DNA from: Alphaproteobacteria bacterium
GTDB taxonomy: Bacteria; Pseudomonadota; Alphaproteobacteria; ATCC43930; CGMCC-115725
DNA: 64,000 nucleotides
Direction of reading: 5' to 3'
Assembly: GCA_030041335.1 (NCBI GenBank)
Contig: JASHOB010000137.1
Location: 27,685 to 91,684, forward strand
The notes below the pieces were generated by a model. It was not told the origin of the DNA, ran no database searches, and saw only the letters and a program-made list of their open reading frames with translations. Each line of letters begins with the position of its first letter. The stretch's first letter is position 1. Of the stretch, positions 9,524-18,469 are shown in pieces. A program made the translations under genes and the position numbers.

Positions 9524-10948
9524 ATGCCTCCGCAAGCACCGGGAACGGCCAACAGCAAGCAACGCCTGGTTCTGAGCGGCGTCACGATTATCGATACGCG
9601 CAACGGCGCGAAGTCGCCCGATCGCGCGGTCGTGATCGAGAACGGCAAGATTGCCGCCGTCGTGCAGAGCAATGCCGCTGACACCACTTCGGCGCGGATT
9701 GTAGAAGCGCGCGGCAAGTTCGTCGTGCCTGGCTATCTCGACATGCATTGCCATCCGCTCGGATCGCGAGACGACGAGGGCAATCTCAATATGATGCTGG
9801 CTTATGGCATCACCGGCGTGCGGCAGATGTCGGGTTCACCTGATCTTTTGGCGGCACGCCGCGCGGGCACATTGATCCCGACTGAGGCCGCGCCGGAATT
9901 GGTGCTCATTCCCGGGATGATCCTGATGCCACTCAATGCCGGCTCGCCTGACGCCGCGAGGGCCGAAGTGAACCGGCAGAAGGAGGCTGGCGCCGACTTC
10001 ATTAAGGTCGTGTTCGTGCCGCCGCCGGTTTTCTTCGCCGCGTTGGAGGAAGCCAAGCGCGTTGGCCTGCCTTATGCGGGGCACATCCCGCCCGGAGTCA
10101 ACGTGGTCGAGGCGGCGCGTGCCGGCATGTACGCTGTCGAGCATCTCCTAGGTAGTTTCGAGGTTTGCTCCAGCGAGGAAGATGCCTTGCGGCATTCCGA
10201 GGGCAGCATGCCGAACCTGCCGCAGATGCCCGAGGGCTTTAAGCTCACCGAGATTTTCGAGCGCGCGATCTCCAACCCGATTCTGATGCGCCCGCCCTCG
10301 TTCGAATTCGAGCGCCGAATGATCGACACCTATAGCGGGGACAAGGCCAAGCGTCTCGCCGAGCAATTCGCAGCGGCCGGCACCTGGCAGGTAGCGACGC
10401 TGATCCGCCTCCGCACCATGCAGCTAGGCGACGATCCGCAGTATCGCAACGACCCTAATCTGCGCTTCATGCCTCAGGGAACCCGCCAAATGTGGAAAAG
10501 CCTGGCGCAACAGTTCGGCGTGCGAGTGGGTGCGGGCGCAAAGAAGACGCTGGCCGATCTGTCGGCGCTTCAAATCACGCTGGTCCGGGCGTTTCGCGAA
10601 GGGGGTGTGAAAATGGTGGCGGGATCGGACATGGGCGGACAGTGGTGCATCCCCGGCGCGTCGCTGCATCAGGAATTCGCGCTGCTCGCCGAAGCCGGCT
10701 ATTCGCCGCTCGAAGTCCTGCAAATGACGACACTCAACGCCGCCAGGTTCCTTGGGCGGGAGGACCGCATGGGTACGGTCGAAACGGGGAAGAACGCCGA
10801 CCTCGCCGTGCTCGATGCAGATCCGCTAGCAGGTGTCGCGAATCTCGCGCGGCTTCACGGCGTCTTGCGCGCCGGCGCCTACTACTCTGGCGACATGCTG
10901 GAGGGGCTTAAGCGCAAGACCGAACAGCGGCACGCGACTGCGGCTTGA
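9524..10948 (+). CDS. Metal-dependent amidohydrolase
   Basis: This 474-aa protein is of the amidohydrolase superfamily (imidazolonepropionase/prolidase-like branch). The start is ATG 9524, 8 bases after GGGAG; the frame is open further upstream but that part is unlike a protein. Visible ligands are HxH (75-77, in YLDMHCHPLG), Lys161 (DFIKVVF), His187 (AGHIPPG), His207 (VEHLLG) and Asp369 (AGSDMGG), a complete binuclear set with Lys as the bridging residue. The C-terminal TVETGKNADLAVLDADPLA is typical. It opens the operon with LigAB, a hydroxylase and a MetE-like protein, so it may hydrolyse an amide or a lactone on the aromatic pathway. No signal peptide. Confidence 0.88.
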   Translation: MPPQAPGTANSKQRLVLSGVTIIDTRNGAKSPDRAVVIENGKIAAVVQSNAADTTSARIVEARGKFVVPGYLDMHCHPLGSRDDEGNLNMMLAYGITGVRQMSGSPDLLAARRAGTLIPTEAAPELVLIPGMILMPLNAGSPDAARAEVNRQKEAGADFIKVVFVPPPVFFAALEEAKRVGLPYAGHIPPGVNVVEAARAGMYAVEHLLGSFEVCSSEEDALRHSEGSMPNLPQMPEGFKLTEIFERAISNPILMRPPSFEFERRMIDTYSGDKAKRLAEQFAAAGTWQVATLIRLRTMQLGDDPQYRNDPNLRFMPQGTRQMWKSLAQQFGVRVGAGAKKTLADLSALQITLVRAFREGGVKMVAGSDMGGQWCIPGASLHQEFALLAEAGYSPLEVLQMTTLNAARFLGREDRMGTVETGKNADLAVLDADPLAGVANLARLHGVLRAGAYYSGDMLEGLKRKTEQRHATAA

Positions 10949-10958
10949 GGTGACGGAC

Positions 10959-11258
10959 ATGATTGACCGCGCCGAGGTCGACAAAGTCGCGTTGGTCGAC
11001 TACTGGCTGAGCCGCATGATTTTCGATCTGAGCCGCGATCCCGCGAATGTCGCGGCATGGCGAAAGGACCGAAACGCCTTCATGGACCGATATCCGCTGC
11101 GGCCGCAAATCCGCGAAGCGGTGCTAGCGGATGACCTGAAGATCCTGACGCGCCATGTCAATGCGTACCTGCTGCGCTTCTATTTTGGCATCTGCGGTAT
11201 GAGCGAACCCGAATTGCTCGCGCGCCTGCACGCACTCAAGGAGAAAACAGATGGCTGA
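10959..11258 (+). CDS. LigA-type alpha subunit of extradiol dioxygenase
   Basis: This 99-aa protein resembles the small alpha subunit of protocatechuate 4,5-dioxygenase, which caps the active site of the LigB subunit. It is all-helical: RDPANVAAWRKDRNAFMDRY, then LRPQIREAVLADDLKIL, then YLLRFYFGICGMSEPELLARL. The family marker is the helix pair near the C-terminus. The start at 10959 has GAGGTGA just upstream. Its TGA overlaps the next gene start by 8 bp, fitting a stoichiometric two-subunit enzyme. Confidence 0.85.
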   Translation: MIDRAEVDKVALVDYWLSRMIFDLSRDPANVAAWRKDRNAFMDRYPLRPQIREAVLADDLKILTRHVNAYLLRFYFGICGMSEPELLARLHALKEKTDG

Positions 11259-12084
11259 GTTCGTCGGCTCTTTTGCCGCCAGTCACGGACCGCTGATCGC
11301 GCGCGACTGGGACAAGCTGACGCCAAGGGTGCGTGACTGGCTTGGCGGCTCGTTTGCGGAGCTTGGCCGACGCGTCGCGGCATCGCGTCCCGATGTTCTG
11401 GTGATCGTCGCTCCCGACCACTGGACCAATTTCTTCATCGACAATCTTCCGACGGTGTGCGTCGGGATCGGTGCCGAGCATGACGGGCCGCCCGAGCCCT
11501 TTCTCAAACCACGCTTCCCGCACCGGAAATTGCCCGGCGACGGCCGCTTTGCGCGCCATTTGTTGCGTACCGCGCTGACGAGCGGGTTCGATCCCGCTCT
11601 GTCGCACCATCTCGCGCTCGATCACGGCTTCTGCCTGCCGCTGTGGCTGATGAAGCTTGATCCGTTGCCCGCGATCGTGCCGTTCGTCCTCAACAGCCTC
11701 GAAGACCCGATGCCGAGCTTCGCTCGGTGTCTCGATTGGGGCCGTCTCATCGCCAAGGCGGTGGCCAGCTACCCGGAGGAGGTGCGCGTCGCGGTGCTCG
11801 GCAGCGGCGGGCTCAGCCATTCCATCGGCGAGCCGACCATGGGTGAGGTCGAAGAAGATCTGGACCGCGACTGCTTGCGCCTGCTGCGCGAGGCACCCGA
11901 CGCGAGTTTGGCATCGTCGCTCGAGGAAAAACTGCGCAACGCCGGTAACGGCGGGCATGAAATCCGCAATTGGGTGGTCGCGCATGCCGCCGCCGGCAGC
12001 CGTGGATTCGACGCTTTCGCCTACGCTGCACTGCCGGAAGTGTTCGTCGGCTGCGGCTTCGCCGAATGGAAGACGGCGTCATGA
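11251..12084 (+). CDS. LigB-type catalytic subunit of extradiol dioxygenase
   Basis: This 277-aa class III extradiol ring-cleavage dioxygenase would open a catechol-type ring next to its hydroxyls using Fe(II) and O2. Metal ligands match LigB: His12 (SHGP), His57 (APDHW) and Glu237 (GGHEIRNW). Further conserved histidines are His125 (LDHGF) and the likely catalytic base His190 (GLSHSIGEP). It overlaps the alpha subunit gene by 8 bp and the hydroxylase gene by 4 bp (ATGA). The substrate may be protocatechuate, gallate, an O-methylated form or another dihydroxylated acid; the sequence alone does not decide. Confidence 0.88.
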   Translation: MAEFVGSFAASHGPLIARDWDKLTPRVRDWLGGSFAELGRRVAASRPDVLVIVAPDHWTNFFIDNLPTVCVGIGAEHDGPPEPFLKPRFPHRKLPGDGRFARHLLRTALTSGFDPALSHHLALDHGFCLPLWLMKLDPLPAIVPFVLNSLEDPMPSFARCLDWGRLIAKAVASYPEEVRVAVLGSGGLSHSIGEPTMGEVEEDLDRDCLRLLREAPDASLASSLEEKLRNAGNGGHEIRNWVVAHAAAGSRGFDAFAYAALPEVFVGCGFAEWKTAS

Positions 12085-13241
12085 TCGAACTCAAGGAGCG
12101 CCGTCTCGATCGCGCCGAAATTCTGAAACGAGCTGGCAGCCTAATTCCGGCGTTCCGCAAGCGCGCGGCGCAATGCGAGACATTGCGGTGCGTCCCCGAC
12201 GACACCATTGCCGATCTCATCGACACTAAGCTATTGCGCATCTGCCAACCGGCGCGCTTCGGCGGCAGCGAACTCGGCTGGGAGATGTTGTGCGAAATGT
12301 CGATCGAAATGGCGCGCGGCGACGGCTCGCAGGCCTGGGTCGCCAACGTTTATGCCGAGCATCCGTACATCGTTGCGATGTTCGCGGACGAGGCGCAGCA
12401 CGAGGTTTGGGACGATAACGGCGACGTGCTGATCGCCGCATCGCTGCTGCCGGTCGGCGGCCGGGTCGAGAAGGTTGATGGCGGGTATCGCCTCAGTGGC
12501 AAATGGCCCTTCGCCAGCGGGATTCATCATGCTGGCTGGGCGATCATCGGCGAAATCGGCGAAATCGGCGGCCGGCGCGACCATCTTCTCCATCTGATTC
12601 CGCGCGAGGATTTCACCATCGATGACGATTGGTTCACAGTCGGCATGACCGGTACAGGCAGTGCGTCGGTGGTGCTTGACGGTGCGTTCGTACCCGCGCA
12701 CCGCGTGATCCAGGCCGCAGACATTCTCGCGGGAACGACGCCCGGAGCGCGCATTAACGAGGCGCCGCTTTATCGCATGCCGGTCATGGGATTTGCCCAG
12801 ACCGCGTTGGCCGCGGTGCCGATCGGCGTGGCACTCAGCATGGTCGACGACTTTAAGGACTTCATCCGTGCCAAGAGCAAAAGCCCGGCGCCGGCGATCG
12901 GACTGGAACTGTTGCATGCTCGGTTCAGCGAATCCGCGGCAGAGGCTCACGCGGCATCGATGCTGGTGGTCGAAGCCTCGCGACGGAACATGAGCAAGCT
13001 CGCTGCTGGACTCGTGTTGGCCGATGAGGATGCGGCTGAGACCATGCGCGACAGCGGTTACGCCTTGTTGCTGGCAAAGCGCGCGTCAACGCGCGTGTTC
13101 GAGGCGACGGGCGCGCACGGCACCTATCTCTCGACGCCAATCCAGCGCGGTTTTCGTGACGTTGAGGTCGCCGGCAACCACGGCTCCCTCACCTGGGACC
13201 GCAGCGCCATGCGCTATGCCCAAGCCGTACTCAAAAGCTGA
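12081..13241 (+). CDS. Acyl-CoA-dehydrogenase-fold flavin hydroxylase
   Basis: This 386-aa protein has the acyl-CoA dehydrogenase fold but resembles the group D flavin monooxygenases (HpaB-C2/HsaA type), which hydroxylate phenols with reduced flavin supplied by a partner. Features are an N-terminal helical domain (PARFGGSELGWEMLCEMS, about 56-74), a flavin-contact stretch YRLSGKWPFASGIHHAGW (about 137-154), VGMTGTGSASVVLDGAFVP (about 190-208), and the C-terminal TGAHGTYLSTPIQRGFRDV. The start is ATG 12081, overlapping the LigB stop as ATGA; the longer frame lacks a ribosome site. No flavin reductase gene lies nearby, so electrons must come from elsewhere. A hydroxylase upstream of ring cleavage fits the operon. 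Confidence 0.85.
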   Translation: MIELKERRLDRAEILKRAGSLIPAFRKRAAQCETLRCVPDDTIADLIDTKLLRICQPARFGGSELGWEMLCEMSIEMARGDGSQAWVANVYAEHPYIVAMFADEAQHEVWDDNGDVLIAASLLPVGGRVEKVDGGYRLSGKWPFASGIHHAGWAIIGEIGEIGGRRDHLLHLIPREDFTIDDDWFTVGMTGTGSASVVLDGAFVPAHRVIQAADILAGTTPGARINEAPLYRMPVMGFAQTALAAVPIGVALSMVDDFKDFIRAKSKSPAPAIGLELLHARFSESAAEAHAASMLVVEASRRNMSKLAAGLVLADEDAAETMRDSGYALLLAKRASTRVFEATGAHGTYLSTPIQRGFRDVEVAGNHGSLTWDRSAMRYAQAVLKS

Positions 13242-13265
13242 CCCAATGAGAGGGCGTTTTTCGAG

Positions 13266-14462
13266 ATGAGGCGCAGCGACGATCGCATTCTGACGACGCA
13301 TGCCGGCAGCTTGACGCGGCCCACGCCCCTGCGCGAGGCATGGTCGAAGCCGATAGAAAACGCGGCGCAGGATGCCGCACTTCAGGCGCTGTTACGCAAA
13401 TCCGTCTCTGACATCGTTTTCGAGCAGGTCGCTGCCGGCATTGACATTCCCAACGATGGCGAATTCGGTAAACCTATGCGTGCGGCCCACGATCTGGCGG
13501 CGTGGGGCACGTACATTTTCGGGCGTCTCTCCGGTCTGGGAAAGGCGACTGACCCGGCACCCGAACGTGCCGTTCCCGGGCAGAAAATGCGGATCGTCGG
13601 ACAGCGCTGGGAGCTGCGTGAGTTCGCCGACTTTTATGCCGCAGCGATGCAGAACGTACCAAGCGTCGCGTCCCGGCCAGCTTGCATCGGCCCTCTTGGC
13701 TATTCGGGAACGGCGGCCCTTTTGGCCGACCTGGCCAACCTCAAAGCCGCGACCGCAGCGGCGAAGGTTCCCGAAGCCTTCGTCACGTCGATCAGTGTTG
13801 GCAGTCTGGAAACGTTCTGTCGCGGCCAGAATGAACATTATCCCTCGGACGAAGCCTATCTCGAAGGCATTGCCCAGGCCCTCCGCGTCGAGTACCGCGC
13901 CATCGTCGATGCGGGGTTCATCCTTCAGCTCGACGATCCTGGACTGCCCGACACCTGGGACATGCTTGATCCGCATCCGACCGTGAAGGAATACCAGCGC
14001 TACGCCCTACTGCGTGTGGAGGCGCAGAACCACGCGCTCGAGGGCATTTCCGAAGACCGTGTCCGCTATCACATGTGCTGGGGAAGCTGGCAAGGGCCGC
14101 ACACCACCGACATTGCGCTGCGCGACATTGTCGAGGTGATGCTGAAGGTCAACGCGCAGGCATATTCAGTCGAGGCGGGCAATGTCCGCCACGAACATGA
14201 GTATAAGGTCTGGCGCGATGTCAAATTGCCGACGGGGAAAATCTTGATTCCGGGCGTCGTCAGCCATGCGACCAACGTGATCGAGCATCCGGAACTCGTC
14301 GCCGACCGCATTGTGACATACGCCAATACTGTCGGCCGCGAAAACGTGATCGCGGGAACCGATTGCGGCCTCGGGGGTCGGGTTCATCCGCAAATCGCAC
14401 AGGCCAAGCTCAAGGCACTGCACGAAGGCGCTGAGCTGGCCTCGAGACAACTGTGGCACTGA
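13266..14462 (+). CDS. Core MetE-like zinc methyltransferase (copy 1)
   Basis: This 398-aa protein matches only the C-terminal catalytic barrel of cobalamin-independent methionine synthase (full MetE is about 750 aa). The zinc set is complete: His269 and Cys271 (YHMCWG), Glu303 (YSVEAGN) and Cys367 (GTDCGLGG). QLDDPGLPD (221-229) is the usual substrate-loop motif. The N-terminal folate-binding barrel is absent, so methyl donor and acceptor may differ from MetE. It is the last gene of the amidohydrolase-LigAB-hydroxylase operon, 24 bp after the hydroxylase. I infer a role in moving a methyl group from a methoxylated or thioether substrate; a folate-independent methionine synthase is the alternative. 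Confidence 0.85.
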   Translation: MRRSDDRILTTHAGSLTRPTPLREAWSKPIENAAQDAALQALLRKSVSDIVFEQVAAGIDIPNDGEFGKPMRAAHDLAAWGTYIFGRLSGLGKATDPAPERAVPGQKMRIVGQRWELREFADFYAAAMQNVPSVASRPACIGPLGYSGTAALLADLANLKAATAAAKVPEAFVTSISVGSLETFCRGQNEHYPSDEAYLEGIAQALRVEYRAIVDAGFILQLDDPGLPDTWDMLDPHPTVKEYQRYALLRVEAQNHALEGISEDRVRYHMCWGSWQGPHTTDIALRDIVEVMLKVNAQAYSVEAGNVRHEHEYKVWRDVKLPTGKILIPGVVSHATNVIEHPELVADRIVTYANTVGRENVIAGTDCGLGGRVHPQIAQAKLKALHEGAELASRQLWH

Positions 14463-14530
14463 CTGGCACCGATGTCGGCTAGAACCGACTTTCAGAAAGG
14501 GCTGATTCGGATTTTCTAGGCATTTTCGTA

Positions 14531-15480
14531 TCAGCGATTTCTGATTCCGGGTACTAAGTGCCGGCGGGCGATGATCGGTTTGCCGTCAACGACGCGGGCA
14601 GGAAGAATCGGATAGGTTGGCGATCGGTTCGCGTCGCAGCTGAAGAGCGGGGTGACGGCGTTTTTGATTGTTAGGCGCCTTCCCCGGGGTCGCCCACGAG
14701 GCCCAGAAAGGCCGGTCTCGACGCCTGTCCGCCGCAAATGATACGCATGTTCGGATCGATTCTAGCCTGACGGAGTTGGACGAATTCGCGGATACCAGCG
14801 GAATGGAATCCAGAAACATGGCGTCGATCTTTTCGTTGGCGAGCTTGGTCGTCACCCCGGCGAAATTCGTTTCCTGGGCACCGATGCCGTCGACTGAAAA
14901 CGACTTCACCCCATGCACCTTGAAGATGCCGGTTAGGATGTCTCGCAGACGCGCCTACGCGTCATACCCCCGATCGTAGACCAGGGCGCTGTCGCGGACG
15001 TGTAGTTGGTCGACGGCAACCGCGCCGATGGCGGTGGTCTGCGTCGTCGGCGTCTCCACGATGCTCGGACCGTGGGACCGATTGTGCGACCGCCGGCGAC
15101 GATGCGATTGCGAGCAGCGGCGCCTTGTGGCGTTGGCGACCAGCGCGGTCGGCAGCGACAGCGCGCTACAGAGAACGCCGAACGCCGCGATGACATGATC
15201 TGCTACAGCGACGCGGCTCATCAACGCGATCGACCGTTTCACGTCGCCGGCGTTGTCTTCGATCAGCACCTTGAGGGTCCGTTGCTTGCCGGCCAGTTCC
15301 GCGTCTTAGACGCGTCTGACCGCGATCTCGGTACCGATGCGGACGGATGGGCTGGCAATCGACGCCAGCGGACCGGACAAGGGATACTGCCTGCCAACCA
15401 CGATCTCTTCCGCGAAAGCTGGGGTCGACACCGCGACCAGCAATCCTACCGGCGGGCCTCGGGTCCCCAACTTGCCAATG
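14531..15480 (-). pseudogene. Decayed LIV-type ABC substrate-binding protein
   Basis: Segments in several minus frames join into a binding protein of the branched-chain amino acid (HAAT) type. They are VSTPAFAEEIVVGRQYPLSG (end of the signal peptide and mature start), an in-frame TAA near 15305, then KVLIEDNAGDVKRSIALMSR, DSALVYDRGYDA, KSFSVDGIGAQETNF, EKIDAMFLDSIPL, ARIDPNMRIICGGQ, and a C-terminus ending VDGKPIIARRHLVPGI at 14531. There are at least one stop and three frame changes, so it is not functional. It follows MetE-like copy 2 in the same direction, suggesting the two once formed an uptake-plus-enzyme operon. Confidence 0.8.
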
Positions 15481-15507
15481 TCACCGAGCGTGCGGCCGTG
15501 CCGCTAT

Positions 15508-16662
15508 TCACATCCACAATCGCTTCGAGGCGATCCGCGCGCCTTCCGCCATCGCCCTGAACTTCTCCCAGATCACCGTGGGGTGAACCTCAGTATGATA
15601 ACAGGCCTGGGAAGAGAAACCGCAATCCGCACCCGCGATTACGTTCTCGCGCCCAACCAGCTTGGCATAGCGCGTGAGGCGCTCAGCAATCAGCTCGGGA
15701 TGCTCGACGATGTTGCTGGCGTGCGTGACCACGCCAGGGATCAGAATCTTTCCGTCCGGCACCTTCACGTTCTCGAAGACGTGATACTCATGCTCGTGCC
15801 GCGCGTTGGCGCCCTCGAAGGAATAGGCCTGGGCCTTCACCTTCAGCATGTGACCTACGACGTCCTTCAGCGCCGCTTCGTAAATGCGCGGCCCTTCATT
15901 GATGCCGTAGCAGGTATGGAAACGCACCCGATCCTCGGGAATGCCGCGAAGGGAATGGTTGATCGATTCCACGTACATGTCCGCGCGCTTGCGTCGTGCA
16001 GCATTATCGAACCTGGAATCGCCGAAAATGTCGGACAGGAACGGATCATCGACTTGGAGCAGGAAACCCGCCTCAACGATAGCGAGATATTCGTTGCGCA
16101 TCGCTTCGCCGACGGCGTGAAAATATTCTTCTTCTGACTTGTAGTATTCGTTGTTGCCGACACCGCTCGGCGCCGTGGAGGGGATAAAAGCCTCGACCGG
16201 TTTCGTCGCCTCGGCTGCGGTCTTCAAATTGTCGATGTCCCGCTTCACCTCCGCTTGTCCGGTATAAGTAACCGGGCCGACGCAATAGAGGGGCGCCGCG
16301 GGCGCGACGGTGGCGCCGAACATCGCGCGCTCGAAATATTCTTTGTAGTATTCTGGAAAGTGCGAGACCTCGTCGGCGAACATTGCGAATTTTTCGCCCG
16401 GACGCTGCTCGAACCCGTTGAGCCGGCTTCGCACATAGACGAAGAACCCCGCCTTTGACATCTCGCCGTCAGCGACGACGTCGATGCCGATGTCGACCTG
16501 CCTTTTCACGGTTGCGGCAACGGCATTCCGGATTTCGCGCTCATAGCCTTTCGCGTCGTAGGCTTGTCCGGCGAGCTTCGCCTTCATCATGTCCAATACC
16601 GCGCGCGGCCGCGGCAGCGAGCCCACATGGGTCACGAGAATGCGGTCTGTGCTTCGCTTCAT
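15508..16662 (-). CDS. Core MetE-like zinc methyltransferase (copy 2)
   Basis: This 384-aa protein is of the same family as copy 1 but clearly diverged. The zinc ligands are His249 and Cys251 (FHTCYG), Glu283 (YSFEGAN) and Cys347 (GADCGFSS). Shared landmarks are ILVTHVGSLPRP at the N-terminus, LLQVDDPFLSD (201-211) and GKILIPGVVTHASNIVEHPE. The folate-binding N-terminal barrel of MetE is missing. The gene diverges from a LysR-type regulator with 93 bp between starts, so LysR control is likely. A decayed LIV-type binding protein gene follows. The methyl donor is not known. Confidence 0.88.
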   Translation of the reverse strand: MKRSTDRILVTHVGSLPRPRAVLDMMKAKLAGQAYDAKGYEREIRNAVAATVKRQVDIGIDVVADGEMSKAGFFVYVRSRLNGFEQRPGEKFAMFADEVSHFPEYYKEYFERAMFGATVAPAAPLYCVGPVTYTGQAEVKRDIDNLKTAAEATKPVEAFIPSTAPSGVGNNEYYKSEEEYFHAVGEAMRNEYLAIVEAGFLLQVDDPFLSDIFGDSRFDNAARRKRADMYVESINHSLRGIPEDRVRFHTCYGINEGPRIYEAALKDVVGHMLKVKAQAYSFEGANARHEHEYHVFENVKVPDGKILIPGVVTHASNIVEHPELIAERLTRYAKLVGRENVIAGADCGFSSQACYHTEVHPTVIWEKFRAMAEGARIASKRLWM

Positions 16663-16704
16663 GCGATCCTCCCGACAAAGCCCCGTAACCTAGCACGATC
16701 GACG

Positions 16705-16753
16705 CGATACCTCGTGATGGCAGTTTTAGCGTAGCGATGCTAATCAGGTATCG
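16705..16753. promoter_or_regulatory. Inverted repeats between metE-like 2 and lysR
   Basis: CGATACCT (16705-16712) and AGGTATCG (16746-16753) are perfect inverted arms. A smaller pair, TTAGC and GCTAA (16726-16743), lies between them. The position, just before the LysR start and in the shared promoter region, suggests a LysR-type binding region. The classic T-N11-A centre is not clear, so this is an inference. Confidence 0.45.
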
Positions 16754-16755
16754 AG

Positions 16756-17667
16756 ATGAAGCTGAACCACATACGCGATGTCATCGCGGTAGCGGAACGC
16801 GGTAGCCTGCGCAGCGCCGCACGGCATCTTGGCATTGCCCAACCCGCGATCACGCGCAGCATCCGCGAACTCGAGCACGAGTTGGGCGCGATGTTGTTCA
16901 TCCGTCATGTCAACGGGGTCGCCCTGACGCCGATGGGCGAAGCGTTCGTGCGGCGGGCAACTGCGATCCAGCTGGAACTTGAGCGAACCAAGGACGAAAT
17001 CCGGCAACTCAAGGGCGTCAAGACCGGCACGGTCGCCGTCGGCCTCTCCACTGCCGCTCACGTCGCCCTGCTGCCGCGCGTTTTGAAGCCTTTCGGCAAG
17101 AGCTTTCCCGAGGTGCAGCTTCGCATCGTCGAGGGGCTCTTTCCGACCATGGAGGCGGAACTCTGGGACGGATTGATTGACTTCTATGTCGGGCCGCTCG
17201 CCGAAGATTCGGCATCGAGCGATTTCGTGGTTGAGAAACTGTTCGACAATCGGCGCATCGTCGTTGGCCGGCGGAATCACCCGTTGGTGCGCGCCAAGTC
17301 GCTCGCCGATCTGAGGGGCGCGAAATGGGTCGCCACGTCGGTTACGATCTCGAGCGAGGCGGAACTGGGACCGGTGTTTGCGCGGTTCAAACTTCGTCCG
17401 CCCGTGGTGGCGGCGCAAACGCAAACGGCGCTCAGCATGATCGTGCTCGCGGCCTATTCCGATTATCTCGCCATGCTGCCGGAACAATGGTTGGATTTCG
17501 TCAAGACCGGCCGGATGCTGCAACACATCGACGTGCGCGAGGAACTCGTGGCGCCGTCGATCTGCATCGTCCAGCGTGCGAGGCTGCCGTTGACGCCGGT
17601 GGCCGAGCATCTATGTGACCTGTTCCGCCGCGCCGCCGCGCATCAGACCACGCCCACGCGATCCTGA
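16756..17667 (+). CDS. LysR-family transcriptional regulator
   Basis: This 303-aa regulator has an N-terminal winged helix-turn-helix (residues 3-60: LRSAARHLGIAQPAITRSIR, LEHELGAMLFIRH) and a C-terminal effector domain with the usual two lobes (GTVAVGLSTAAHVALLPRVL; RRIVVGRRNHPL). The HTH sequence AQPAITRSIRELE is typical of the GbpR/TsaR branch. It is transcribed away from MetE-like copy 2 and most likely controls it in response to a pathway metabolite. The effector cannot be read from sequence. Confidence 0.9.
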   Translation: MKLNHIRDVIAVAERGSLRSAARHLGIAQPAITRSIRELEHELGAMLFIRHVNGVALTPMGEAFVRRATAIQLELERTKDEIRQLKGVKTGTVAVGLSTAAHVALLPRVLKPFGKSFPEVQLRIVEGLFPTMEAELWDGLIDFYVGPLAEDSASSDFVVEKLFDNRRIVVGRRNHPLVRAKSLADLRGAKWVATSVTISSEAELGPVFARFKLRPPVVAAQTQTALSMIVLAAYSDYLAMLPEQWLDFVKTGRMLQHIDVREELVAPSICIVQRARLPLTPVAEHLCDLFRRAAAHQTTPTRS

Positions 17668-17742
17668 CCTGAGGGCAGCCCACTGAGGGCCGCGGTTTGT
17701 CCTCAGAGACCCGACATTCACGTATCGGATCAGGCGATTGCT

Positions 17743-18375
17743 TCAGCCCTGTTCGAGACCGCTGAGGTAGGCGCAAAACATGTCGGCCATCGCGTCAGCG
17801 TAGGTTTCGATCTCTGCGGTGGTTCGAGAGGTTTCAGACAAGCGCTTTCCCGCCAGGCTAAGCAGGGTTGTGATCAAGTCGCCGGCCAAAGCACGAGTCG
17901 CTTCCGAGGCCGTGGGCAGCGCTTCCTGCAGGAAGACCTGGACAGCGCGAGTTCCCGACACCCTCGCCTCTTGCGCCTCCGGCGCATTGCGATAGAGGGG
18001 AGCGACATCATTGAGCGCAACACGTATCTCGGCCTCATCACATTCCGAGCGGATGAAGGCGTGAACTAGGGTGCGCAGCCGCTCATGCGGCGATTTCTGG
18101 TCGTCCTCCAGGATTCCGCGCAGCAACTCGCTCGTCCGCCGCCATTCGTCGCTCTGGAGCCGGAAGAGGATCGCCGCCTTGTTCGGAAAATACTGATACA
18201 GCGAGCCGACGCTGACACCGGCCTTCTCGGCCACCCGGGCCGTGGTAAAGCGTTGTGCGCCTTCCTTCACCAAAACCTGAACGGCGGCCTCCAAAAGCGC
18301 GGTGACGAGCTCGGCCGAACGTGCCTGTTTGGGCTGCTTTCGTGAGGAAATCCGGGCACTTCGGCGATCGATCAT
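17743..18375 (-). CDS. TetR-family regulator
   Basis: This 210-aa TetR-type repressor has the HTH at about residues 22-62 (FTTARVAEKAGVSVGSLYQY, FPNKAAILFRLQ). ATG 18375 is taken; a TTG 15 bases upstream is possible. It faces the methyltransferase gene with 94 bp between starts. In that gap ATGCGAA (18390) and TTCGTAT (18416) form an imperfect inverted pair that could be its operator. The ligand-binding C-terminal part is helical and shows no specific motif. It probably represses the divergent methyltransferase gene. Confidence 0.88.
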   Translation of the reverse strand: MIDRRSARISSRKQPKQARSAELVTALLEAAVQVLVKEGAQRFTTARVAEKAGVSVGSLYQYFPNKAAILFRLQSDEWRRTSELLRGILEDDQKSPHERLRTLVHAFIRSECDEAEIRVALNDVAPLYRNAPEAQEARVSGTRAVQVFLQEALPTASEATRALAGDLITTLLSLAGKRLSETSRTTAEIETYADAMADMFCAYLSGLEQG

Positions 18376-18469
18376 GGCGTTGGATGGCAATGCGAATAGT
18401 AAACCCGATCAATTGTTCGTATTTTCTAAACCAGCGCAAGAACGCGCTCATTTCAGGCCGGAGACGCGA

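Noticed and set aside
16744..17610. 288-aa minus frame antisense to the LysR gene
   Set aside because: It is the arginine/histidine-rich mirror of a strongly coding plus frame; the LysR translation is clearly real.
18387..18425. Inverted pair ATGCGAA/TTCGTAT between TetR and methyltransferase
   Set aside because: Only 6 of 7 paired with a 19-nt gap; too weak to list as a separate operator.
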